Below are positions 42,309-50,694 of a stretch of 64,000 bases of DNA, in pieces. Under the pieces are notes generated by a model that saw nothing but the letters and a program-made list of their open reading frames with translations, searched no databases and was not told the DNA's origin. Source of the stretch: an uncultured Lachnospiraceae bacterium (GTDB lineage Bacteria > Bacillota > Clostridia > Lachnospirales > Lachnospiraceae); NCBI GenBank assembly GCA_947086895.1, contig CAMUAR010000010.1, positions 1-64,000 on the forward strand, written 5' to 3'. The translations under genes and the position numbers were made by a program. The number at the start of each line of letters is the position of its first letter. Position 1 is the first letter of the stretch.

Positions 42309-43274
42309 ATGGATAAATTATTTATAAGCAGATTAGAAATCAAAAAAGTCAGGCATTTAAGGGATATCACTATTCCATTGTCAGAACAAAGGGCGAAACA
42401 CTTAATCTTGACAGGAAAGAATGGAAGTGGAAAGACAAGTGTGACCAAGGCTTTGGCGAGGTATCTGAATAAAATTTATATCGGTGAAAGAGAGCAAGCT
42501 TTTAGAAATTGCCAAAAAGAGCTGGATATAAAACTTAATAATAACATTGACAAAATCCCGGAATTGGCAGAGAAACATCACTATATTTTAGCGTACTATG
42601 AGGCGGACAGGTTCTTTTGTGCAGAAAAACCTAAGCATGTCGAAAAAGTGGAACTAAAAAATTATTATGCATTGACAGAATTTCCGCGCAGTGATTTTGT
42701 GAAATATTTGTTGGATTTGAAAATGACCGAGGCACTGGCAAGAAATAATAATAAGATCCAAAAAGCCGATGAGATTAAGGACTGGTTTACAGAATTGGAA
42801 CAAATGTTGAAACAGATATTTGATGATGAAACCATCAAGATGGAATTTGACGAAGATACTTTTGAATTTCACATTTTGCAGCAGGGAAAAGAGCCTTTTG
42901 ATTTTTTTACTTTATCTCGCGGTTATCAGGCAGTACTGGATATTATGATGCGGATGCAGTATAAGGCACAGCGTTCGTTCCATTTTAATCTTCCGGGAAT
43001 TGTAATCATTGATGAAATTGAGACGCATCTTCATTTGGAATTACAGAGAACTATTTTACCATTTTTGACGACATTTTTTCCGAATATACAATTTATTGTA
43101 ACGTCTCATTCTCCGTTTACATTAAACGGCATAGAAAATGTTGTGATTTATGATTTGGAAAATCATACCTTGGTAGATCATGGATTGAGTGATGTGCCAT
43201 ATAATGGCATCGTGGAGGGATATTTTAGAGTTGACAGATTGGATTGTATGCATGGCAGCGACTTTTTCTGGTGA
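42309..43274 (+). CDS. AAA family ATPase (AAA_15/OLD-like), possibly 3'-truncated
   Basis: 321 residues with an SMC/OLD-type ATPase fold: Walker A TGKNGSGKTS (35-44), a signature-like TLSRGYQAVLDI (201-212), Walker B IVIIDEIETH (231-240) and the switch SHSP (266-269). Homologues I know of usually continue for another 100 or so residues after a segment like IVEGYFRVD, whereas this one ends shortly after with CMHGSDFFW, so the C-terminus may be lost. Such ATPases occur both in phage defence and in peptide loci as regulators; no nuclease partner is adjacent. GGGAGG precedes the start at 8 nt. It lies between the maturase and permease genes. Confidence 0.7.
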   Translation: MDKLFISRLEIKKVRHLRDITIPLSEQRAKHLILTGKNGSGKTSVTKALARYLNKIYIGEREQAFRNCQKELDIKLNNNIDKIPELAEKHHYILAYYEADRFFCAEKPKHVEKVELKNYYALTEFPRSDFVKYLLDLKMTEALARNNNKIQKADEIKDWFTELEQMLKQIFDDETIKMEFDEDTFEFHILQQGKEPFDFFTLSRGYQAVLDIMMRMQYKAQRSFHFNLPGIVIIDEIETHLHLELQRTILPFLTTFFPNIQFIVTSHSPFTLNGIENVVIYDLENHTLVDHGLSDVPYNGIVEGYFRVDRLDCMHGSDFFW

Positions 43275-43283
43275 AGATGCTTC

Positions 43284-43326
43284 TTTGAGGAGTGCATAAA
43301 CCGATTTGTGATGCACTCCTTTGAAG
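43284..43326 (+). terminator. Hairpin after the AAA ATPase gene
   Basis: AGGAGTGCAT (43288-43297) pairs perfectly with ATGCACTCCT (43311-43320) across 13 nt. The T-run is short, so read-through into the permease genes is likely. Confidence 0.5.
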
Positions 43327-43468
43327 AAGTACTATAGGTTATTACTATAAATTTTGAGTGATAAAGAGGTTTGTCATGCTTCGTAAAACTGTATAAATAC
43401 AGAAGATATAGAGTTTTGCACATTAACCATAAATATATTGTAGTAGAGAGGAGTTTTTTTGGAAATTT

Positions 43469-44422
43469 ATGAGAAAAAATAATGGAAAGAAAGATTCCAG
43501 CAAAGAAAATAGAAAAAGAGAACCCGATGAAAAAACAGGAAAAAGACAAAAAACAGAACAATATAAAAAGAAAAAAAATAAATTCCAAAAAGAATTATTG
43601 TTTTTGCTGCCAAGTTTGATTGGGGTGGCAGTTTTTTATTTTATTCCATTCTGTGATGTTTTTTTGCGTTCTTTCCGACCGGAATTTGGCGGAGGATTTT
43701 CCGGGCTTGAAAATTATAAGGCGGTTCTTGAAAATAAGGCGTTTGGGATTGCGGTAAAAAATACCGCCAAATTTGTGGCAATCTATATTCCTGCGCTGCT
43801 GCTTTTTTCTCTTATGCTTGCGGTGGTGATGGATTATTTAAAAGAAAAACAAAAGCTGTACAAAAAGATTTTTTTACTTCCGATGGCGATTCCCGTCGCG
43901 TCGCTTGTATTGATCTGGAAAGTATTTTTCGGGCAGTTTGGTCTTATCAATCGAATTCTTGAATGTTTTGGGATAACAGGGCCAGATTATTTTCATACTT
44001 CGTTTGCATTTCTTGTACTTGGCATCACCTATTTATGGCGAAATTTTGGGTATGATATGCTTTTGTGGAAAACGGGCATTGATGCGATTGATTCTGATTT
44101 ATATGAAGCGGCGGCGTTAGACGGTGCGGGCTTTTTAAAACGGTTTTGGTATATTACGCTCCCGCAGTTAAAAGAAATGGGTTTTGTGATCGTTGTGATT
44201 TCCGTGATCAATTCGTTTAAAGTGTTCCGGGAAGCGTACCTGATCGGCGGGGATTATCCTAATCAGAGCATTTATATGCTTCAGCATTTGTTTAATAATT
44301 GGTTTGTGCGGTTAGAACTTGGGAAATTGACGGCAGCAGCAATTATGTTAGCGGTTGTAGTGATTCTTTTTGTTGCGGGAATGGAACGTATTCTGGCGCC
44401 AAAAGACAGGAAAAGAATTTAA
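43469..44422 (+). CDS. Carbohydrate-type ABC permease, MalF/UgpA-like
   Basis: 317 residues. A very basic N-terminal tail (about 1-45, Lys/Arg/Asn-rich) precedes six membrane helices. The EAA loop that docks the ATPase reads EAAALDGAGFLKRFWYITLP, matching the carbohydrate-uptake-1 family. It forms the channel with the next gene product. No ABC ATPase gene is adjacent, as is common in Firmicutes where one MsmK-like ATPase serves many importers. The likely binding partner is the lipoprotein encoded at 38.2 kb. GAGGAG is 13 nt from the ATG, somewhat far. Confidence 0.85.
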   Translation: MRKNNGKKDSSKENRKREPDEKTGKRQKTEQYKKKKNKFQKELLFLLPSLIGVAVFYFIPFCDVFLRSFRPEFGGGFSGLENYKAVLENKAFGIAVKNTAKFVAIYIPALLLFSLMLAVVMDYLKEKQKLYKKIFLLPMAIPVASLVLIWKVFFGQFGLINRILECFGITGPDYFHTSFAFLVLGITYLWRNFGYDMLLWKTGIDAIDSDLYEAAALDGAGFLKRFWYITLPQLKEMGFVIVVISVINSFKVFREAYLIGGDYPNQSIYMLQHLFNNWFVRLELGKLTAAAIMLAVVVILFVAGMERILAPKDRKRI

Positions 44423-44607
44423 CAAGAAAGGCTGTAGTGCATCAAAAAATATATTTTTTACATATCTAATATAGATGATTTGGACAGAGCCTGTTTTAAA
44501 GAATCAGGTGTTTTGTGAAACAGCAAAAATCTTACAGTTTGCTCAAATTTTATCACAAGCAGACCTGTAATATGTATGGGTATAAATATGGGAAGGGATT
44601 TTTTAAA

Positions 44608-45444
44608 ATGAAGAAACTGATTCAATTATGTATGGTGTTTCTGGCACTGATTATTTTTGCGCCGATTTGTATTACCATAATTCACTCTTTTATGGGAATG
44701 CGTGAGCTGGAATTAAATATTGGGGGAATTATTGGCAGCTCGAAAAAGCCTGTGGCAATTTCATTGCTTCCTTCTTACCCAACGTTAAAAAACTATAAAG
44801 AGCTGCTGCTTTACTCGCAGGATTTTTATAGAATGTTCTGGAATTCTGTGCGGCAGTCCGTGCCGGCCGTTTTTGGACAGATTGTAGTGGCAGCGCCCGC
44901 GGCTTTTGTTATGGCAAAATACGAGTTTCGCGGCAAGCGCGTTTTATTCTGGATTTATCTTGTAGCAATGCTAATGCCTTTTCAGGTACTGATGGTGTCA
45001 GAATATTTGGTTTTAATGAAGTTATCTGTAATCAACACGCACTGGGCAATTATTTTGCCAGCAGTTTTTGGAACATATCCGGTTTTTATTTTGACAAAGG
45101 TATTTCTCAATATTCCAGACGAAGTGATGGAAGCCGCGAGAATTGACGGGGCGGGCAGTTTTACCTTGTTGAGAAAAATTGTGCTGCCGATTGGCAAAGG
45201 AGGAATTATAGCAGTTGCAGTGCTGGATTTTCTGGAATGCATCAACAGCATCGAGGCGCCGCTTGTATTTTTAAAAGATAAATCTCTGCTGCCGCTGTCC
45301 TTATTTTTCCCGGAAGTTTCTCTCTACAATGCAGGGGCAGTATTTGCCGCGTCAGTTGTAATTATGATACCAGCAGTTTTAATATTTGTTCTTGGAGATG
45401 AACATTTGGAAACGGGATTTCAGGCGTTTCAGGTAAAGGGATAA
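44608..45444 (+). CDS. Carbohydrate-type ABC permease, MalG/UgpE-like
   Basis: 278 residues with six membrane helices. The EAA loop reads EAARIDGAGSFTLLRKIVLP, as in MalG-type subunits. It pairs with the permease encoded upstream. The start at 44608 (MKKLIQLCMV) is chosen over GTG 44515 because AAGGGA lies 9 nt before it and the product then begins at the first membrane helix. The two permeases plus the 38.2-kb lipoprotein make a complete importer apart from the ATPase. The link to the neighbouring peptide genes is unusual. Confidence 0.83.
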   Translation: MKKLIQLCMVFLALIIFAPICITIIHSFMGMRELELNIGGIIGSSKKPVAISLLPSYPTLKNYKELLLYSQDFYRMFWNSVRQSVPAVFGQIVVAAPAAFVMAKYEFRGKRVLFWIYLVAMLMPFQVLMVSEYLVLMKLSVINTHWAIILPAVFGTYPVFILTKVFLNIPDEVMEAARIDGAGSFTLLRKIVLPIGKGGIIAVAVLDFLECINSIEAPLVFLKDKSLLPLSLFFPEVSLYNAGAVFAASVVIMIPAVLIFVLGDEHLETGFQAFQVKG

Positions 45445-45462
45445 ATTTGAGGGAGGATTTTT

Positions 45463-46158
45463 ATGAAAAAGAAAACAAAAAAGCCGATTTATATATTGCT
45501 GGCAGTCTTTTTCATTGCGATGGCAGTGATGACAGAGGTGTCACGAATTATCAATAAGTCCCATATTCCAGTGGTGGACACGCAGACACCAAGAAGAGGA
45601 AAGTTGGAGCTGGAAGCTCTCGGAAGAGGTGTTGTCAAATTTGGGATGATCTCGAATCAAGGGATTTTGGAGGAAATGCCAAATCAGGATTTATATTATG
45701 TTGAAGGATACTTTTTTGAAAAAGATTATGTGGCGAACGTCCAGACGGGCAGCGAGATTTTGCTCTCGGTTGGCGGGAATGAATTAAGGGGAATTCTTGC
45801 CGCGAAAATGTATAATTATCGCGAGGATACAACAGATGTTCTGATTTTGCTGCCGGAGGGAAGTACATACACAGCCGGGGAAGAAGTGGAATTTGCAGCG
45901 GAAAAAGCAAAAGTAACCTATCCCTGCACAATGGCAAGAGAACTGGTCTATGAGGAGGACGGAAATACTTATATTTATCTTTTGCAGGAGCGTGACAGTA
46001 TTACCGGAAATATTACAATCGCCGTAAAAACGCAGATTCATATTGTGGCAGCAAATGCGGTGGCAGTTGCAGTTTCCGAGGAATTTGATTCAAGCACGAA
46101 AGTAATTTCCAAAGGAGCAGAACTGGAAGATGGGATGAGAGTGAGGGAAAGGGAGTAA
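45463..46158 (+). CDS. Single-pass membrane protein resembling an HlyD-type adaptor C-terminal region
   Basis: 231 residues. One N-terminal membrane helix (about 8-26) is followed by an extracellular beta-rich domain. Features recalling membrane-fusion proteins are NVQTGSEILLSVGGNELRGIL, the late segment VISKGAELEDGMRV and an ELVYEEDGNTYIYLL strand. The long coiled coil of typical HlyD proteins is missing, so this is at most a minimal adaptor. It starts 18 nt after the MalG-type gene with GGGAGG, so it is in the same operon. A role in coupling the transporter to the cell envelope is inference. Confidence 0.5.
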   Translation: MKKKTKKPIYILLAVFFIAMAVMTEVSRIINKSHIPVVDTQTPRRGKLELEALGRGVVKFGMISNQGILEEMPNQDLYYVEGYFFEKDYVANVQTGSEILLSVGGNELRGILAAKMYNYREDTTDVLILLPEGSTYTAGEEVEFAAEKAKVTYPCTMARELVYEEDGNTYIYLLQERDSITGNITIAVKTQIHIVAANAVAVAVSEEFDSSTKVISKGAELEDGMRVRERE

Positions 46159-46276
46159 AAGACAAAAATTTTTGGGAAAACAAGCATAAATTCTGAATAG
46201 AAGGTAGATTGATAAAACAGCAAAATAATTTTAGATTTTTGCGGCAGGAAGTTCTCCAAAAAGGAGCAGAAATTTT

Positions 46277-48850
46277 ATGAATATTACAAATTGTAAGGTA
46301 AATCATTTGACAAATCCGCTGGGATATGCGATGAAGCGCACTGTTTTTTCCTGGACGGTAGAAGGGGCGAAAGGAAAAAAACAGAAGGAGGCGCGGGTTC
46401 TTGTAAAAACAGGAGAAGAAATTACTGCTGATACTGGCTGGAAGGAACTTGACAGCCTTGCTGCGCCGGTGGAGATTTCTTTGTATCCATATACGCGCTA
46501 CACTTGGACAATCACTGTTCGCACCGATGCAGGCGAAGAAGCAGAGAGTGCAGAAAATTGGTTTGAGACAGGCAAAATGGGGGAGGAATGGCAGGCGAAA
46601 TGGATTGGCTGCGACGGTGTACCAGAGCGTCATCCAATTTTCTTTAAAGAAATTTTACCACAAAAAAAAGTAGCTTCGGCGCGCCTGTATGTGTGCGGGC
46701 TGGGGCTGTATGAGGCAGCCTGGAACGGGGAGAAAATCGGGGAGGAATACTTAGCACCATACTGCAATAATTATAATGCATGGGTGCAATATCAGACATA
46801 CAATGTGACCAAACAGTTACAGGAAAAAGGCGTTCTTTCTGTAATGCTTGGAAACGGCTGGTACAACGGACGTTTTGGATATGATGAGAAAAACAGGAAA
46901 CCGTACTATGGCGATGGTTTAAAACTTTTGGCAGAATTGTGTATCTGTTATGATGATGGAACAAAAGAGATAATAGGGACGGACGAAAGCTGGAAACTTA
47001 CATGGTCTGCAATTACATTTTCCAATATTTATGACGGGGAACATCGTGATGATACACTGCTTATAACAAAAGATATTGCAGAATTTAAAAACAGCATACA
47101 GTTAAATACTGACTTAGAATTAAATAATACAGAAGAATCTTGTAATAAAATATTTCAAGCCTGCCTTGTCACGCCGCCAAAGGGGCGTCTGACCGAGCGT
47201 TACAGCACTCCGATTACTGTGCGGGAGGAATTACCAGTACAGGAAATTATTCGTACACCAGCAGGAGAAACAGTACTTGATTTAGGGCAGAACTTAACCG
47301 GAATTTTCCGCTTGAAGGTTGATGTACCTAAGGGGCAGGAAGTAAGACTTTTGTTTGGCGAGGTTTTGCAGAATAAAAACTTTTACCGCGACAATCTGCG
47401 CAGTGCAAAGGCAGAATATATTTATAAATCTGCCGGAAAACCAGTGATTCTTTTGCCAAGGTTTACATTTTACGGCTACCGCTATGTAAAGATCGAAGGG
47501 ATTTCAAACATTCAAAAAGAAGATTTCACCGCGCTTGTGTTATATTCTGAGATTCCGAAAATCGGAAATCTTGTAACAGGAAATGCTTTGGTCAACCGGC
47601 TGATTTTAAATGTGGAATGGGGGCAGAAGGGAAATTTTCTTGATGTTCCGACCGACTGCCCGCAGAGAGATGAACGGATGGGATGGACGGGCGACGCTCA
47701 GGTGTTTGCGCGGACAGCAAGTTATTTAAGGGATTGTTATGCTTTTTATGCAAAGTATCTTTATGATATGGCAAAAGAACAGGAAACTCATGCGGGCGAA
47801 GTGCCAAATGTAGTTCCATCGTTTGGCACTGGGTTTGGAGATTTTTGGGGTTCTTCCGCAGCATGGGGGGACGCTGCCTGCGTGATTCCATGGGTCTGCT
47901 ATGAGTTTTCCGGCGATACTTCTATTTTAGAAGATCAGTATGAAAGTATGCGCGGCTGGGTGGAATTTATCCGGCGTGTGGACGGGAAGGATCATGGCTG
48001 GCGCAGACATTTTCATTTTGGGGACTGGCTGGCGCTGGACGCAGGAAATAAAAATGATCTTCGGGGCGGTACGGATGTAGGCTATGTCGCTGACGCAATG
48101 TATTACCGCTGTGTGTTGCTGCTTGTGAAAGCGGCAAATGTTCTTGGAAAGAAGCAGGATGAAAAACAGTATCAGATATTGGCGGAACAGGTGCTTGACG
48201 GAATCCGGCAGGAATATTTTACCCCGTTAGGTCGGTGTGCCGTGCCGACGCAGACAGGGCTTGTGCTGGCAGCAGCATTACATCTTGGCGAAAACCAAAA
48301 GAGGTCGGAGGAAGCTTTGATACAGCGTATGGAAGCAGATGAGAAACGCTTAAAAACCGGGTTTGTAGGAACACCGATGCTCTGCCCGACACTGACCGCA
48401 GCAGGGCGGGAAGACCTTGCATTTTCTTTGCTTTTAAATGAAGAGTATCCGGGCTGGCTCTACGAGGTAAAGCTTGGGGCTACCACAATCTGGGAGCGGT
48501 GGAACAGTCTGCTTGCCGACGGTTCAATCTCCGATACTGGAATGAACAGTTTAAATCATTACGCTTATGGTTCAATTGCAGAATGGATCTGTCAGGATGT
48601 AGCAGGATTGTCTGCTCTTGCACCGGGTTTTCGCAGGGCAGAGCTTCGTCCGCATTTTTGCGAGGAGCTGAAAAAAGTGGAGTTTACATACAATTCTGCC
48701 GCGGGAACATGGTATGTGTCATGGGAAATTTTAGAAAACGGCAAGAAAAATTATCGCTGTGTTGTGCCGTTTGGATGCAGCGCGGTTCTTGCGCTTCCAG
48801 GAGAATCCGAGAGAGAACTTGAGACAGGCGAGTATAAATTTACATGGTAG
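46277..48850 (+). CDS. Alpha-L-rhamnosidase (GH78)
   Basis: 857 residues. N-terminal beta domains (about 1-420) are followed by an (alpha/alpha)6 barrel. The GH78 catalytic segment DCPQRDERMGWTGDAQ, with its acidic residues, and the later GATTIWERWNSLLADG and MNSLNHYAYGS are both present. No signal peptide, so it is cytoplasmic and should hydrolyse terminal rhamnose from imported glycosides or oligosaccharides. This supports the idea that the importer encoded just upstream carries rhamnose-containing glycans rather than a peptide. AAAGGAGC precedes the start. Substrate linkage is not readable. Confidence 0.9.
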   Translation: MNITNCKVNHLTNPLGYAMKRTVFSWTVEGAKGKKQKEARVLVKTGEEITADTGWKELDSLAAPVEISLYPYTRYTWTITVRTDAGEEAESAENWFETGKMGEEWQAKWIGCDGVPERHPIFFKEILPQKKVASARLYVCGLGLYEAAWNGEKIGEEYLAPYCNNYNAWVQYQTYNVTKQLQEKGVLSVMLGNGWYNGRFGYDEKNRKPYYGDGLKLLAELCICYDDGTKEIIGTDESWKLTWSAITFSNIYDGEHRDDTLLITKDIAEFKNSIQLNTDLELNNTEESCNKIFQACLVTPPKGRLTERYSTPITVREELPVQEIIRTPAGETVLDLGQNLTGIFRLKVDVPKGQEVRLLFGEVLQNKNFYRDNLRSAKAEYIYKSAGKPVILLPRFTFYGYRYVKIEGISNIQKEDFTALVLYSEIPKIGNLVTGNALVNRLILNVEWGQKGNFLDVPTDCPQRDERMGWTGDAQVFARTASYLRDCYAFYAKYLYDMAKEQETHAGEVPNVVPSFGTGFGDFWGSSAAWGDAACVIPWVCYEFSGDTSILEDQYESMRGWVEFIRRVDGKDHGWRRHFHFGDWLALDAGNKNDLRGGTDVGYVADAMYYRCVLLLVKAANVLGKKQDEKQYQILAEQVLDGIRQEYFTPLGRCAVPTQTGLVLAAALHLGENQKRSEEALIQRMEADEKRLKTGFVGTPMLCPTLTAAGREDLAFSLLLNEEYPGWLYEVKLGATTIWERWNSLLADGSISDTGMNSLNHYAYGSIAEWICQDVAGLSALAPGFRRAELRPHFCEELKKVEFTYNSAAGTWYVSWEILENGKKNYRCVVPFGCSAVLALPGESERELETGEYKFTW

Positions 48851-49239
48851 TTGTATTTTGATTTCTTTGTATCCGCAAAATGTAAAAAAGCTGCTGCAGA
48901 ATGATGTTTTTACAAAATATAGTATTAAATTTTACTGTATATTGTAGAAAATTTGTAACAGCTTTTTTTATTTTTCAAAAAATAAATCGAAAAAATCTTT
49001 TTGCAAATGGACAGTTTTATGATTTGGTTAAGATTATCCAGACAAAGGAAAGAATGTCTATGGAATCCAAAAAAGTTTTATGTTAATATCAGGATAGCAG
49101 TAAAAAAACAATCTATGGTAAAAGAAATATTCTAATTTACCAGATAAATCAGATATTTTTCATTAAGAATATATCTGAAAAGTATCTTTTAAACATGTTA
49201 ATAAAAAACCATTGAAAGATGGCAGAATGGGAGGTAACA
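48851..49239. other. Intergenic region between GH78 and GH43
   Basis: AT-rich, no gene. AAAAAGCTG (near 48887) and CAGCTTTTTTT (near 48958) can pair around a long loop and may form a terminator for the upstream operon. Confidence 0.35.
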
Positions 49240-50193
49240 ATGAGCGATATTTTAAAAAACGGGGAAAAATGGTTTGATACCGAAGGAAATGTCCTTCATG
49301 CTCACGGCGGATATATCTTATTTCAGGACGGTGTTTATTACTGGTATGGCGAGAACCGTTTAAACAATATTTATGTAAGCTGCTATGCTTCAACAGATCT
49401 TGTTCACTGGGAATTTCGCAATCATATTCTTACTACAGATTCTGCTGTACAGGGAACAAGAGTAAGAGCGGATTTAAGTCTGAAAAATGAAAAGGGCGGA
49501 AAAGTCAATCTGGAACGTCCAAAAGTAATCTATAATAAAAAGACAAAGAAATATGTGCTTTGGATTCACTATGAAAATGGCATCAATTATCATTGTGCCG
49601 CCGCTGCGGTTGCTACCTGTGATACTCCAGACGGAGATTTTGTATATCATGGAAGTTTCCGCCCTTACGGTTATATGTCAAGGGACTGCACTTTGTTCCA
49701 GGATGAGGATGGAAGCGCGTATTTTATCTCGGCAGCCAGAGAGAATGCAGATATTCATATTTATAAGCTGCAGGAGGATTATTTAAATATTGCCCGGCTG
49801 GTAAATCGTTTATGGCAGGGGGAATACAGAGAAGCGCCTGCGGTTATGAAAAAGGACGGTGTTTATTATATGATGACATCGTTCTGCACAGGCTGGGCGC
49901 CAAATCAGGGAAAGTATGCTTATGCGGATTCCATGGAAGGAGAGTGGAGTATGCTTTATAAAATTGGGGATAAAACAACGTACAATTCCCAGCCAGCGTT
50001 TATTCTTCCTATCACGGGACAAACGGAAACACAGTATTTGTATGTAGGCGACCGCTGGGGCGGAGAGGCTTACCATGAGTCAAGTTATATCTTTTTACCT
50101 CTGAAAAATCATCAAAAAGGGGAATTGTCTTTGGAGTGGTATCCAGAAATTGAAATGGATGCTGCTAAGGGAAGTATTACTGGAAAAGAATAG
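49240..50193 (+). CDS. Glycoside hydrolase family 43-like enzyme
   Basis: 317 residues, a single five-bladed-propeller domain. The N-terminal HAHGGYILFQDGVYYWYGE is typical of the GH43 subfamily that includes exo-beta-1,3-galactanases. Further landmarks are NLERPKVIYNKKTKKYVLW and REAPAVMKKDGVYYMMTS. No signal peptide, so it acts in the cytoplasm. The start at 49240 has GGGAGGT 5 nt upstream; an in-frame ATG at 49219 does not. Together with GH78 it suggests breakdown of a rhamnose- and galactose/arabinose-containing glycan such as pectic side chains or arabinogalactan (inference). Confidence 0.82.
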   Translation: MSDILKNGEKWFDTEGNVLHAHGGYILFQDGVYYWYGENRLNNIYVSCYASTDLVHWEFRNHILTTDSAVQGTRVRADLSLKNEKGGKVNLERPKVIYNKKTKKYVLWIHYENGINYHCAAAAVATCDTPDGDFVYHGSFRPYGYMSRDCTLFQDEDGSAYFISAARENADIHIYKLQEDYLNIARLVNRLWQGEYREAPAVMKKDGVYYMMTSFCTGWAPNQGKYAYADSMEGEWSMLYKIGDKTTYNSQPAFILPITGQTETQYLYVGDRWGGEAYHESSYIFLPLKNHQKGELSLEWYPEIEMDAAKGSITGKE

Positions 50194-50210
50194 TTGATTT
50201 TTGTTTGAGA

Positions 50211-50247
50211 GACTTCGCTGTCATTATGACGGCGGAGTCTTTTTTTT
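50211..50247 (+). terminator. Terminator after the GH43 gene
   Basis: A stem GACTTCGCTGTCAT with ATGACGGCGGAGTC, two mismatches, followed by eight T. Strong rho-independent terminator. Confidence 0.88.
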
Positions 50248-50694
50248 GCAGAAAGCGCGGGATAAGGAAGTTGATACCGTTCTAAAAAGTGACTCGATCA
50301 TAAGTTTTTACAAGCAAGATCAAAGGAATAACTTCCAATTATATAAAATTCGTGCATTTTTCTGAATTTAGAGTGAGATTTTGGGGCAGAAGGAAGTTTA
50401 AAATTCGGTTATTGGTTATATTGACGGTACAAAAGGGGGCATTGCACGAAAATCAGGCAATTTTTCATAAACGGGTATAATTTCCGTGAAATGGAAAAGA
50501 AGCGGGATTTTGGTCTTGAAGCAGGGCAGGGAACAGGGTAGTTTGTTATTATCCTTATTCATTATCACGGAAAGATCGTGACAAACAAAAGAACTTTATT
50601 GAGTTGCCGGCAATTGTGTCTGCGCGCTGCAAAGCCTACGGCTTGACACAAATTGCCTGTACAGGGAAAGCAGCGCAGAAACGGGGGATTAAGT
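50248..50694. other. Upstream region of the surface-protein genes
   Basis: About 450 nt with no gene. GGGTATAATTTCC near 50475 is a possible -10. No riboswitch or operator was recognised. Confidence 0.3.
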
